Shown piece after piece: positions 34,214 to 41,773 of a DNA stretch of 41,773 bases. The notes under the pieces were generated by a model that was not told the DNA's origin, did not search any database, and saw nothing but the letters and a program-made list of their open reading frames with translations. The first letter of the stretch is position 1, and every line of letters starts with the position of its first letter. The DNA lies in assembly GCA_945871285.1 (NCBI GenBank), contig CAMBWO010000005.1:1-41773 (forward strand), given 5' to 3'. The translations under genes were made by a program, and so were the position numbers. Origin of the DNA: Pseudorhodobacter antarcticus. GTDB lineage: Bacteria; Pseudomonadota; Alphaproteobacteria; Rhodobacterales; Rhodobacteraceae.

Positions 34214-35163
34214 GCAGGATCGACAACGAACCCTCCTTGCATGACGAGGCGGCGCGGGCGGGGTGGCTGTATTATGTGGGGGGCATGACGCAGGATCAGA
34301 TTGCGACCGAGTTGGGCGTGTCCCGCCAGCGGGCGCAGCGTCTGGTCAGCCGGGCCATGGCCGAGGGGTTGATTCAGGTGCGGCTGAGCCACCGCATCGG
34401 CACCTGCCTGACGCTGGAGGCCGCCCTGACCGACCGTTACGGCCTGACGCGCTGCCGTGTCGTGCCCTCGCTTGCCCCCGGTGCCGATGCAGTGCGCGCC
34501 ACCTCGCCCGCTGCGGCGGCCGAGTTGGAGCGGGTGTTGCGGATGCCCGAGCCCAAGGTGATTGCACTGGGCACTGGCCGTTCGATGCGCGGGATGGTGG
34601 ATGCGTTGGAGGGGGTCGAGGCCGATCACCACCGGTTGGTGTCGCTGATCGGCAATATCGCGCCGGACGGGTCGGCGTCGTTCTTTGACGTCGTGATGCG
34701 GATCGCCGACAAGGTCCGCGCCCCGCATTACCCGATGCCGGTGCCGGTGATTTCGACCACCCCCGAGGAGAACGCCGCCTTTCACGCCCTGGCCCCGGTG
34801 CGGCGGGTGGTTGATCTGGCGCGGGCGGCGGATGTGATCTTTGTCGGCGTCGGCCAGATGTCAGATGATGCGCCGCTGCTGGCCGATGGCTTTGTCACGC
34901 GGGCCGAGTTGGACGAGATGCAGGCGGCCGGGGCGGTGGGCGAGGTGGCGGGTTGGGTTTTTGATTCGCAAGGTCAATACCTGGATGTGGGCACCAACCG
35001 GCGCACCGGGGGGGTGCGGATCGTGCAGGGACTGGACCGCCCGGCGATCGGAATCGCGGCGGGGGCGTCCAAGGTCGCGGCGATTGCTGCGGCGCTGCAA
35101 TCACGCATTATCAACGGCTTGGTCACAGACGAGGCCACGGCAACCGCCATTCTGGCCCGCTGA
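34210..35163 (+). CDS. SorC family sugar-responsive transcriptional regulator
   Basis: Controls polyol genes in response to a sugar or sugar phosphate. The 317 residues have an N-terminal HTH ([15 protein letters not shown], about 24-38, followed by [15 protein letters not shown]). A DeoR/SorC-type sugar-binding domain follows, with [12 protein letters not shown] and GVGQM signature pieces. It directly precedes the smo transporter genes; the 106-base gap before smoE holds repeated TGCTCA/TGAGCA half-sites. It is probably the operon regulator. Confidence 0.88.
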   Translation: MSRIDNEPSLHDEAARAGWLYYVGGMTQDQIATELGVSRQRAQRLVSRAMAEGLIQVRLSHRIGTCLTLEAALTDRYGLTRCRVVPSLAPGADAVRATSPAAAAELERVLRMPEPKVIALGTGRSMRGMVDALEGVEADHHRLVSLIGNIAPDGSASFFDVVMRIADKVRAPHYPMPVPVISTTPEENAAFHALAPVRRVVDLARAADVIFVGVGQMSDDAPLLADGFVTRAELDEMQAAGAVGEVAGWVFDSQGQYLDVGTNRRTGGVRIVQGLDRPAIGIAAGASKVAAIAAALQSRIINGLVTDEATATAILAR

Positions 35164-35165
35164 GC

Positions 35166-35246
35166 TTTTGCTCATGCAGCATAAAAAAGCTCTTGACGGA
35201 GCACGGAGTCATATGAGCATTTACCCGTCAGGCGATGTTTTGCTCA
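35166..35246. promoter_or_regulatory. Candidate SorC operators and -35 element before smoE
   Basis: TTTTGCTCA occurs at 35166-35174 and again at 35238-35246. The inverse TGAGCA is at 35214-35219. A -35-like TTGACG lies at 35193-35198 but no good -10 is seen at 16-18 bases; the TGAGCA half-site falls there. The arrangement suits regulation by the SorC protein encoded just upstream. The operon may therefore have a second promoter at smoE. Confidence 0.45.
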
Positions 35247-35269
35247 ATCGCTATCCAGGGAGGATACCA

Positions 35270-36583
35270 ATGAAGATGACTGTTCGCGCGCTTTTGGGCG
35301 CGTCGGCAATGCTTGCCTTGACCGGCGCGGCATTTGCCCAGACCACGATCACTGTCGCCACCGTGAACAACGGCGACATGGTCCGCATGCAGGGCCTGAT
35401 GGCGGACTTCAACGCCAAGCACCCCGACATCACCGTAGAATGGGTGACGCTGGAAGAAAACGTGCTGCGCCAGAACGTCACGGCCGATATCGCCACGGGC
35501 GGCGGCCAGTATGACGTGATCACGATCGGCACCTATGAGGTTCCGATCTGGGCCAAGCAGGGCTGGCTGGAAAGCCTGAACGACCTGCCGGCCGATTATG
35601 ATGTGGATGACCTGCTGCCGGCGATCCGCGGCGGTCTGACCGTTGACGGCAACCTGTACGCATCGCCGTTCTATGGCGAATCGTCCTTTGTGAACTATCG
35701 CAAGGATCTGGCCGAGAAGGCCGGGATCACCATTCCCGATGCACCGACCTGGGACGACATCAAGGCCGCAGCCGCCGCGATGACGGATACCGAGGCGGGC
35801 ATCTATGGCATCTGCCTGCGCGGCAAGGCCGGCTGGGGCGAGAACATGGCCTTCCTGACCACCATGGCCAACAGCTATGGCGCGCGCTGGTTCGATGAAA
35901 ACTGGGTCCCCCAGTTCGACCAGCCGGAATGGAAAGCCGTGATGACGGACTATGTCGAACTGCTGACCAAATACGGCCCACCCGGCGCGTCCAACAACGG
36001 CTATAACGAAAACCTGACGCTGTCCTTGCAGGGCAAATGCGCCATGCGCATGGACGCCACGGTTTCGGCAGGGTCGCTGACCGATCCCGCACAGTCCGAG
36101 TTTGCCGATCAGGTCGGTTTCGCCCTGGCCCCCGATATGGGTCTGGGCAAGCGGGCGAACTGGCTCTGGGCCTGGTCGCTGGCGGTTCCGGCATCGTCCG
36201 ATGCCAAGGAAGCGTCCAAGACCTTCATCAACTGGGCGACGAACAAGGACTATCTGGCCCTTGTCGCGGCCAAGGAAGGCTGGCGCAATGCACCTCCGGG
36301 CACGCGGACCTCGCTGTATTCCAACCCGGAATATGCGGCGCTGCCCTTCGCCAAGATGACGATCGATTCGATCAACGCGGCTGACCCGACCAACCCGACC
36401 ACCAAGCCGGTGCCCTATGTCGGCGTCCAGTTCGTTGCGATCCCCGAGTTTGCCGGTCTGGCCACCTCGGTTGGCGAAATCTTCTCGGCCGCTTTGGCTG
36501 GGCAAAAGACGGTTGATGAGGCCCTGGCTGAAGCGCAGGCTTTGGCTGTCGAGGAAATGACCTCGGCTGGTTACATCAAGTAA
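35270..36583 (+). CDS. smoE: Sorbitol/mannitol ABC transporter substrate-binding protein
   Basis: Periplasmic receptor for polyols, passing them to the SmoF/G/K importer. The 437 residues have a signal peptide (MKMTVRALLG... to AAFA, cut after about Ala23). The mature part is a family 1 extracellular solute-binding protein: TITVATVNNGDMVRMQGL near the start, ITIGTYEVPIWAKQGWLE, and SPFYGESSFVNYRKDL. AGGGAGG precedes the ATG at 35270. The long in-frame extension upstream lies over the SorC gene and is not part of the protein. Two hairpins follow the gene, as often seen where a binding protein is made in excess. Confidence 0.87.
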   Translation: MKMTVRALLGASAMLALTGAAFAQTTITVATVNNGDMVRMQGLMADFNAKHPDITVEWVTLEENVLRQNVTADIATGGGQYDVITIGTYEVPIWAKQGWLESLNDLPADYDVDDLLPAIRGGLTVDGNLYASPFYGESSFVNYRKDLAEKAGITIPDAPTWDDIKAAAAAMTDTEAGIYGICLRGKAGWGENMAFLTTMANSYGARWFDENWVPQFDQPEWKAVMTDYVELLTKYGPPGASNNGYNENLTLSLQGKCAMRMDATVSAGSLTDPAQSEFADQVGFALAPDMGLGKRANWLWAWSLAVPASSDAKEASKTFINWATNKDYLALVAAKEGWRNAPPGTRTSLYSNPEYAALPFAKMTIDSINAADPTNPTTKPVPYVGVQFVAIPEFAGLATSVGEIFSAALAGQKTVDEALAEAQALAVEEMTSAGYIK

Positions 36584-36590
36584 GTGCCGG

Positions 36591-36655
36591 GGTCCGGCCT
36601 TGATGGCCGGGCCTCGCTTCTCTCTCCCGCGGTTTTCCAAGGGCGCGGGAGAGAG
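36591..36655 (+). other. Two strong hairpins between smoE and smoF
   Basis: Hairpin 1 (36591-36613): GGTCCGGCC pairs with GGCCGGGCC around TTGAT. Hairpin 2 (36620-36655): CTCTCTCCCGCG pairs perfectly over 12 bases with CGCGGGAGAGAG around a 12-base loop. They probably protect or partly end the smoE message so that the binding protein exceeds the permease. No T-tract follows. Confidence 0.65.
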
Positions 36656-36692
36656 TTCCACCCGACCCGCCCTCGCATCCTCGGAGACCCCC

Positions 36693-37565
36693 ATGGCTAC
36701 GCAGTCTTCCCGTGCCGCTGCCCGTTTGATGGTCGCCCCGTCTGTCATCGTCCTGTTCATCTGGATGATCGTGCCGCTGGCGATGACCATCTGGTTTTCG
36801 TTTCGGCTTTACCGGCTGTTGTCGCCCGAACGGACAGGCTGGGTCGGGTTTCGCAATTACAGCTGGTTTTTCAACTCGCCCGATTTCTGGCTGGCGATTT
36901 CCAACACGCTGTTGCTGGTCGGCGGAGTTCTGGCCATCACCATCGTGCTGGGGGTGTTGATCGCGTTGCTGATCGACCTGCCGGTCTGGGGTCAGGGGCC
37001 GTTGCGCATCCTTGTCATCTCACCGTTTTTCGTGATGCCACCCGTGGCCGCGTCGATCTGGGAAAACCTGTTCATGCATCCGCAAAACGGCATGTTCGCG
37101 TCCTTTGCCCAAGGCCTGGGGATGAAGCCGATCCTGTTCATGGAAAGTTATCCGATGTCCTCGGTCATCTTCATCGTGTCCTGGGAATGGCTGCCCTTTG
37201 CCACGCTGATCTTGCTGACCGCCCTGCAATCGTTGTCCTCGGAACAGCTGGAGGCGGCGGAAATGGATGGCGCATCGGCCATCAGCCGGTTCCGCTATAT
37301 CGTGCTGCCGCATATGACCCGCGCCATCACCGTCGTCATCCTGATCCAGACCATCTTTTTGCTGGGCATCTTTGGCGAGATTTTCACCACCACCCAAGGC
37401 GGCCCGGGCTCTGCCTCTACCACCCTGCCCTACATGATCTATAAACAGGCCGTCATCGCCAAGGACATTGGCCGGGCGGCGGCGGGGGGGATCATCGCGG
37501 TCATTCTGGCCAATATCGTCGCCTACTTTCTCATGCGCAGCATGGGCAAGAATCTGGACGCCTGA
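36693..37565 (+). CDS. smoF: Polyol ABC transporter permease 1
   Basis: Inner-membrane subunit of the sorbitol/mannitol importer, MalF/UgpA type. The 290 residues have about six membrane helices; the first is at about 12-32. The cytoplasmic EAA loop reads EAAEMDGASAISRFRYIVLP in the second half. The ATG at 36693 has GGAG eight bases upstream. An earlier in-frame start would read through the hairpin region and is unlikely. Partner of smoG, 15 bases downstream. Confidence 0.88.
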   Translation: MATQSSRAAARLMVAPSVIVLFIWMIVPLAMTIWFSFRLYRLLSPERTGWVGFRNYSWFFNSPDFWLAISNTLLLVGGVLAITIVLGVLIALLIDLPVWGQGPLRILVISPFFVMPPVAASIWENLFMHPQNGMFASFAQGLGMKPILFMESYPMSSVIFIVSWEWLPFATLILLTALQSLSSEQLEAAEMDGASAISRFRYIVLPHMTRAITVVILIQTIFLLGIFGEIFTTTQGGPGSASTTLPYMIYKQAVIAKDIGRAAAGGIIAVILANIVAYFLMRSMGKNLDA

Positions 37566-37580
37566 GAGGAGGAGACCTCT

Positions 37581-38411
37581 ATGGCCCGTGCCGTCTCGAC
37601 CCGTCGCAAAGTGTTTTACACCGCTGCCGCGTGGTCTGTTGCCCTGCTGATCTTCTTTCCGGTGTTCTGGACGATTCTGACCAGTTTCAAGACCGAAGCC
37701 TCTGCCGTCGCCTCGCCGCCGCAACTGTTCAGTGCCGACTGGACGCTGGACAATTATGCCGAGGTTTGGGGGCGGTCGGACTACCCCCGCTTTTTCTGGA
37801 ATTCGGTGGTGATTTCGGTGGGGTCCACCCTGCTGGGCCTGATCATCGCCATTCCGGCCGCCTGGTCGATGGCCTTTGTGCCGGGCAACCGGACCAAGGA
37901 TCTGCTGATGTGGATGCTGTCGACCAAGATGATGCCCGCCGCCGCGGTGCTGATCCCGATGTATCTGATATTCCAGCGCACCGGGTTGTTTGACACGCGC
38001 ACGGGGCTGGTATTGGCGCTGATGCTGATGAACCTGCCGGTGATCGTCTGGATGCTGTATACCTATTTCAAGGAAATCCCCTCGGAAATCCTGGAAGCGG
38101 CGCGGATGGATGGCGCGTCCTTGGGCAAGGAAATCATCTATGTCCTGACGCCGATGGCGATACCCGGCATTGCGTCGACCATGCTGCTGAACATCATCCT
38201 GGCCTGGAACGAGGCGTTCTGGACCATCACCCTGACCACGGTGAACGCGGCCCCCCTGTCGGCCTTCATCGCCAGCTTTTCGGCGCCGCAGGGGTTATTT
38301 TACGCCAAACTGTCGGCGGCCAGCACCATGGCCATTGCGCCGATCCTGATCCTGGGCTGGTTCAGCCAGAAACAATTGGTCCGCGGCCTGACGTTTGGCG
38401 CGGTTAAGTGA
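37581..38411 (+). CDS. smoG: Polyol ABC transporter permease 2
   Basis: Second membrane subunit of the importer, MalG/UgpE type. The 276 residues show a first helix at about 10-32, the typical periplasmic loop [16 protein letters not shown], four more core helices and the EAA loop [20 protein letters not shown]. The protein ends [12 protein letters not shown], usual for this subunit. AGGAGGAG lies upstream of the ATG. Eight bases later smoK begins. Confidence 0.9.
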   Translation: MARAVSTRRKVFYTAAAWSVALLIFFPVFWTILTSFKTEASAVASPPQLFSADWTLDNYAEVWGRSDYPRFFWNSVVISVGSTLLGLIIAIPAAWSMAFVPGNRTKDLLMWMLSTKMMPAAAVLIPMYLIFQRTGLFDTRTGLVLALMLMNLPVIVWMLYTYFKEIPSEILEAARMDGASLGKEIIYVLTPMAIPGIASTMLLNIILAWNEAFWTITLTTVNAAPLSAFIASFSAPQGLFYAKLSAASTMAIAPILILGWFSQKQLVRGLTFGAVK

Positions 38412-38418
38412 GGGAACC

Positions 38419-39417
38419 ATGGGCAAGATCGTTCTGAACGCCGTTCGCAAATCATTTGGCGAGGTGGATGTGATCCCCGGCGTCGACCTGACCATCGAGG
38501 ATGGTGAGTTTGTGGTCTTTGTCGGCCCCTCGGGCTGCGGCAAATCCACCCTGCTGCGGCTGATTGCGGGGCTCGAGGATACCACCTCGGGGGCCATCGT
38601 GATTGACGGGGCCGATGCCACCGCCCTGCCCCCCGCCAAGCGCGGGCTGGCGATGGTGTTTCAATCCTATGCGCTGTACCCGCATATGACGGTGCGCAAG
38701 AACATCATGTTCCCGCTGAAAATGGCGGGCATGGAGATTGGTGAGGCGACCCGCCGCGCCGATGCCGCCGCCAAGGTGCTGAACCTGACCGCCTATATGG
38801 AGCGGCGTCCCGGCCAGTTGTCTGGTGGGCAGCGGCAGCGCGTGGCGATTGGCCGGGCCATCGTGCGCGAACCTGCGGCCTTTCTGTTTGACGAGCCGCT
38901 GTCGAACCTCGATGCCGCTTTGCGGGTGAACATGCGCCAGGAAATCACCGAACTGCACCAGTCGCTGAAAACCACGATGATTTATGTGACCCATGATCAG
39001 GTCGAGGCGATGACGATGGCCGACAAGATCGTCGTGCTGAACGCAGGCCGGATCGAACAGGTGGGCAGTCCGCTCGCCCTGTATAACAACCCCGGAAACA
39101 CCTTTGTCGCGGGCTTTATCGGCAGCCCCAAGATGAACCTGATCGAGGGGCCCGAGGCTGCGGCGCTGGGGGCCACCACCATCGGCGTGCGGCCCGAACA
39201 CCTGTCGGTCGTCAGCGAAGGTGGCTGGGAAGGCGTCGTGGGTCTGTCCGAACATCTGGGGTCGGACACCTTCCTGAAGGTGACGACAGACCGGGTCGGC
39301 ACGATCAACGTGCGGGCGGGCGGCGAAGTGATACTGCGCCCCGGCGACCGGGTGCATCTGGCGCCCCAACCGGGCAAGATCCACCGCTTTGGTGCGGACG
39401 GAAAGGCCATGACATGA
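38419..39417 (+). CDS. smoK: Polyol ABC transporter ATP-binding protein
   Basis: ATPase driving polyol uptake, MalK/UgpC group. The 332 residues contain Walker [10 protein letters not shown] (about 37-45), signature [14 protein letters not shown], Walker [13 protein letters not shown] and switch histidine in [13 protein letters not shown]-terminal TOBE-type regulatory domain starts near residue 240 ([11 protein letters not shown]). The ATG at 38419 has GAGGGAA upstream. Its stop overlaps the smoS start as ATGA. Confidence 0.92.
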   Translation: MGKIVLNAVRKSFGEVDVIPGVDLTIEDGEFVVFVGPSGCGKSTLLRLIAGLEDTTSGAIVIDGADATALPPAKRGLAMVFQSYALYPHMTVRKNIMFPLKMAGMEIGEATRRADAAAKVLNLTAYMERRPGQLSGGQRQRVAIGRAIVREPAAFLFDEPLSNLDAALRVNMRQEITELHQSLKTTMIYVTHDQVEAMTMADKIVVLNAGRIEQVGSPLALYNNPGNTFVAGFIGSPKMNLIEGPEAAALGATTIGVRPEHLSVVSEGGWEGVVGLSEHLGSDTFLKVTTDRVGTINVRAGGEVILRPGDRVHLAPQPGKIHRFGADGKAMT

Positions 39418-40181
39418 GGTTGCAGGGAAAGCGCGCCCTGATCACCGGGGCGGCACGGGGCATCGGCTTTGAATTTGCCCGCGCCTATATCGCCGAGGGT
39501 GCGGTGGTGACGCTGGCCGATGTGAATGGCGCAGCCCTTGCGGCGGCGGTGGCGGACCTCGGGCCACAGGCGCGGGCGCAAGTGATCGACGTGACCGATC
39601 AGGCCTCGATTGACGCAGGCTTTGCGGCGGCGATTGCCGATATGGGGGGCTTGGACATCCTGATCAACAACGCCGCCCTGTTTCAGGCGGGTCCCGTGGT
39701 GGACATCACCCGCGCCACCTATGACCTTTTGTTTGCCGTCAACGTGGCGGGGACGCTGTTCTGTCTGCAAGCGGCGGCACGGCATATGATGGCAAATGGC
39801 GGTGGCAAGATCATCAACATGGCCTCCCAGGCCGGGCGGCGGGGTGAGGGGTTGGTGGCGGTCTATTGCGCGACCAAGGCCGCCGTCATCAGCCTGACCC
39901 AATCTGCGGGGCTGGACCTGATCAAGCATGGCATCAACGTCAACGCCATTGCCCCCGGCGTGGTGGACGGCGCCCATTGGGACGGCGTGGACGCCGAGTT
40001 TGCCAAATATGAAAACCGCCCCTTGGGCGAGAAAAAACGCCTTGTCGGGGCCGCGGTGCCGATTGGCCGCATGGCCACGGCGCAGGATTTGACCGGCATG
40101 GCGATTTTCCTTGCCACAGCAGAAGCAGATTACATCGTCGCGCAGACCTTTGGGGTCGACGGCGGAAACTGGATGGCCTGA
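39414..40181 (+). CDS. smoS: Sorbitol dehydrogenase (SDR family)
   Basis: Oxidises D-sorbitol (glucitol) to D-fructose with NAD+; relatives also act on galactitol. The 255 residues show TGAARGIG at 11-18, NNAALF at 85-90, Ser138, Tyr151 and Lys155. Stretches such as [23 protein letters not shown] and EADYIVAQT closely resemble what I recall of the Rhodobacter sphaeroides SmoS enzyme. The place after the SmoEFGK transporter agrees. Confidence 0.9.
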   Translation: MRLQGKRALITGAARGIGFEFARAYIAEGAVVTLADVNGAALAAAVADLGPQARAQVIDVTDQASIDAGFAAAIADMGGLDILINNAALFQAGPVVDITRATYDLLFAVNVAGTLFCLQAAARHMMANGGGKIINMASQAGRRGEGLVAVYCATKAAVISLTQSAGLDLIKHGINVNAIAPGVVDGAHWDGVDAEFAKYENRPLGEKKRLVGAAVPIGRMATAQDLTGMAIFLATAEADYIVAQTFGVDGGNWMA

Positions 40182-40182
40182 C

Positions 40183-41616
40183 ATGAACACACTAGCCCTG
40201 CCCGCCTATGACCGCAGCACCCTGACACCGGGGATCGTCCATATCGGCCTGGGCAATTTCCACCGCGCCCATATGGCGGTCTATCTGGATGACCTGTTCG
40301 CCATGGGTCTGGATCACGACTGGGCCATCCTGGGCGCCGGAGTGCGCGCCGGCGATGCCGCCATGCGTGAGGCGCTGTTGGCGCAGGATTGCCTGTCCAC
40401 CGTGATCGAGTTGGATCCGTCCGAACGTCGCGCCCGCCGGGTGGGGTCGATGGTGGGGTTCCTGCCGGTGCAGGCCGACAACGCCGCCCTGATCGCCGCC
40501 ATGGCCGACCCTGCCATCCGCATCGTGTCGCTGACCGTGACCGAGGGCGGCTATTTCGTCGATGCCGCGACCGGGCAGTTTGACCCTACTGCGCCTGACA
40601 TTGTGGCGGACGCCGCGGCCCCCTCCCGGCCCGGCACTGCCTTTGGCGCAATCCTGGCGGCCCTGCGCCTGCGCAAGGCGGCCGGGACCCTGCCCTTTAC
40701 CGTGATGTCCTGCGACAACTTGCCGGGCAATGGCCATGTGACGCAGGCCGCCGTGGTGGGGCTGGCCCGGCTGTCCGACACGGCGTTTGCCGATTGGGTG
40801 GCGCAGAATGTCGCCTTTCCCAATGGCATGGTGGACCGCATCACCCCCGCCACCGGCCCCCGCGAACGCGCCATGGCCGCCGAATTTGGCCTGACCGACC
40901 CGGTGCCCGTCACCTGCGAACCCTTCCGGCAATGGGTGCTGGAGGACAACTTTCCCATGGGCCGCCCTGCCCTGGAAAAGGTCGGCGTCACCTTCACCCC
41001 CCATGTCCATGCGTTCGAGGCGATGAAGATTCGCATCCTGAACGGCGGCCACGCCATCATCGCCTATCCGGGCGGCCTCAAGGGCCATGAATATGTCCAT
41101 GAGGATATGGCCGACCCCACCATCCGCGCCTTTCTGGACGCGGTGGAAACCCGTGAAATCCTGCCCATCGTGCCCCCGGTGCCGGGGCAGGACCTGAACG
41201 ACTACAAGACCCTGATCATCCAGCGGTTCAGCAACCCCGGGGTGGCCGACACCGTGCGCCGCCTGTGTCTGGACGGAACCAATCGCCAGCCCAAGTTCAT
41301 CATCCCCTCGATCCGCGATGTTCTGGCAGCGGGGGGGCGGGCCGAGGGGTTGACGCTGCTCTCGGCCATGTGGTGCCGCTATTGCACGGGCGTTGATGAA
41401 AATGGCACGGTCATTGCGCCGAATGACCCCAATTGGGACACCTTGCAGGCCCGCGCCATCGCCGCGAAACAGGACCCCACGCTCTGGATCGGCATGACCG
41501 ACATCTACGGCGATCTGGCGCAGAACCCGGTCTTTGCGGCAGGCTTTGCCGAGGCGCTGAACTTCCTTTGGGCCAACGGGGCCGAGGCGGCTATGCGCCG
41601 CTATCTGGCCGGCTGA
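40183..41616 (+). CDS. mtlK: Mannitol 2-dehydrogenase (polyol-specific long-chain dehydrogenase)
   Basis: Oxidises D-mannitol to D-fructose with NAD+. The 477 residues match the length of the Rhodobacter MtlK. The N-terminal domain opens [11 protein letters not shown] for NAD binding. The catalytic Lys-x4-Asn-x2-His set appears as [10 protein letters not shown] in the C-terminal domain. The ATG at 40183 begins one base after the smoS stop codon; the longer in-frame reading from 40111 lies inside smoS. The 3' end overlaps a partial anmK gene on the other strand by 26 bases. No fructokinase follows. Confidence 0.93.
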   Translation: MNTLALPAYDRSTLTPGIVHIGLGNFHRAHMAVYLDDLFAMGLDHDWAILGAGVRAGDAAMREALLAQDCLSTVIELDPSERRARRVGSMVGFLPVQADNAALIAAMADPAIRIVSLTVTEGGYFVDAATGQFDPTAPDIVADAAAPSRPGTAFGAILAALRLRKAAGTLPFTVMSCDNLPGNGHVTQAAVVGLARLSDTAFADWVAQNVAFPNGMVDRITPATGPRERAMAAEFGLTDPVPVTCEPFRQWVLEDNFPMGRPALEKVGVTFTPHVHAFEAMKIRILNGGHAIIAYPGGLKGHEYVHEDMADPTIRAFLDAVETREILPIVPPVPGQDLNDYKTLIIQRFSNPGVADTVRRLCLDGTNRQPKFIIPSIRDVLAAGGRAEGLTLLSAMWCRYCTGVDENGTVIAPNDPNWDTLQARAIAAKQDPTLWIGMTDIYGDLAQNPVFAAGFAEALNFLWANGAEAAMRRYLAG

Positions 41617-41773
41617 TCTGGCCGCCCCCCACCGCTGCCGGAACCCCGGTGGTGGTGGGCGAGGAGGTCGGCAGACCCCGCGCCACCCGCACCGCCAGAT
41701 AGGCAAAGGCCTGCGCCTCCAGCATGTCACCATTCAGGCCGACAGCCTCGACCGGCTGCACCTCAGCAAAGCC
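41591..41773 (-). CDS. anmK: Anhydro-N-acetylmuramic acid kinase (partial, C-terminal 60 residues)
   Basis: Phosphorylates and opens anhydroMurNAc from recycled cell wall. Only the last 60 residues are in the window, read leftward from the right edge to a TAG at 41593-41591. The stretch [20 protein letters not shown] followed by [18 protein letters not shown] is the usual AnmK C-terminus. It ends with a short tail over the 3' end of mtlK, a 26-base antisense overlap. The rest of the gene is off the window. Confidence 0.82.
   Translation of the reverse strand, partial: GFAEVQPVEAVGLNGDMLEAQAFAYLAVRVARGLPTSSPTTTGVPAAVGGGQISRPDSGA

Noticed and set aside
34841-35269. N-terminal extension of smoE over the SorC gene
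   Set aside because: In-frame only by chance. The ATG at 35270 has a strong ribosome binding site and directly begins a signal peptide.
1-41773. Mobile island, prophage or CRISPR
   Set aside because: No integrase, transposase, phage gene or repeat-spacer pattern is visible, and base composition looks even apart from short gaps.

Overview
This window is a GC-rich chromosomal segment of an alphaproteobacterium, most likely a member of the Rhodobacteraceae. The best evidence is the sorbitol/mannitol operon at the right end, which has the gene order of the Rhodobacter sphaeroides smo/mtlK locus (binding protein, two permeases, ATPase, sorbitol dehydrogenase, mannitol dehydrogenase). Abundant DMGDH-like and MttB-like proteins and a HutF-type histidine pathway also fit. 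Genes are packed very tightly: at least eight junctions are 4-base ATGA overlaps. I see no tRNA, rRNA, CRISPR array, prophage or insertion sequence.

Region 1 (1-6819, minus strand) runs M20 amidohydrolase, M20 amidohydrolase, a small secreted DUF6636-like protein, class III aminotransferase, agmatinase (speB), a DUF1499 protein, then prfA, which is cut by the window edge. This looks like an arginine/polyamine catabolic module joined to the release-factor gene. Region 2 (6874-9832, plus strand) holds mazG, an orphan Fe(III)-type binding protein and a nucleoside hydrolase.

Region 3 (9829-19363, minus strand) is a six-gene unit. From its promoter it runs: DMGDH-like flavoprotein, MDR oxidoreductase, second DMGDH-like flavoprotein, MttB-like methyltransferase without pyrrolysine, 3-hydroxyisobutyrate-dehydrogenase-like protein, and a Cys/Met-metabolism PLP enzyme. 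A divergent LysR gene (19466-20335) faces it across a gap with a good sigma70-type promoter and a palindrome centred about 65 bases upstream of the predicted start site. A methylated-amine (betaine or related) demethylation role is inferred.

Region 4 (20319-29095) is a histidine utilisation locus. hutF-hutC runs leftward and hutI-hutH-[CoA transferase]-[acyl-CoA dehydrogenase]-hutU runs rightward, from a shared gap with HutC-like operators over the promoter. The two CoA-dependent genes are translationally interlocked between hutH and hutU. I propose they feed imidazole propionate (dihydrourocanate) into the pathway through CoA thioesters; this is the most interesting candidate in the window. 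No hutG is visible.

Region 5 (29096-33419) contains a GTAG-led REP-like hairpin, a PHP-domain hydrolase, a 316-base gap without a recognised gene, a 40-residue membrane protein, and a minus-strand unit corA - enolase-superfamily dehydratase - SDR. Region 6 (33542-41616, plus strand) is the polyol operon: HAD phosphatase, SorC regulator, smoE-F-G-K, smoS, mtlK. A partial anmK gene on the minus strand closes the window.
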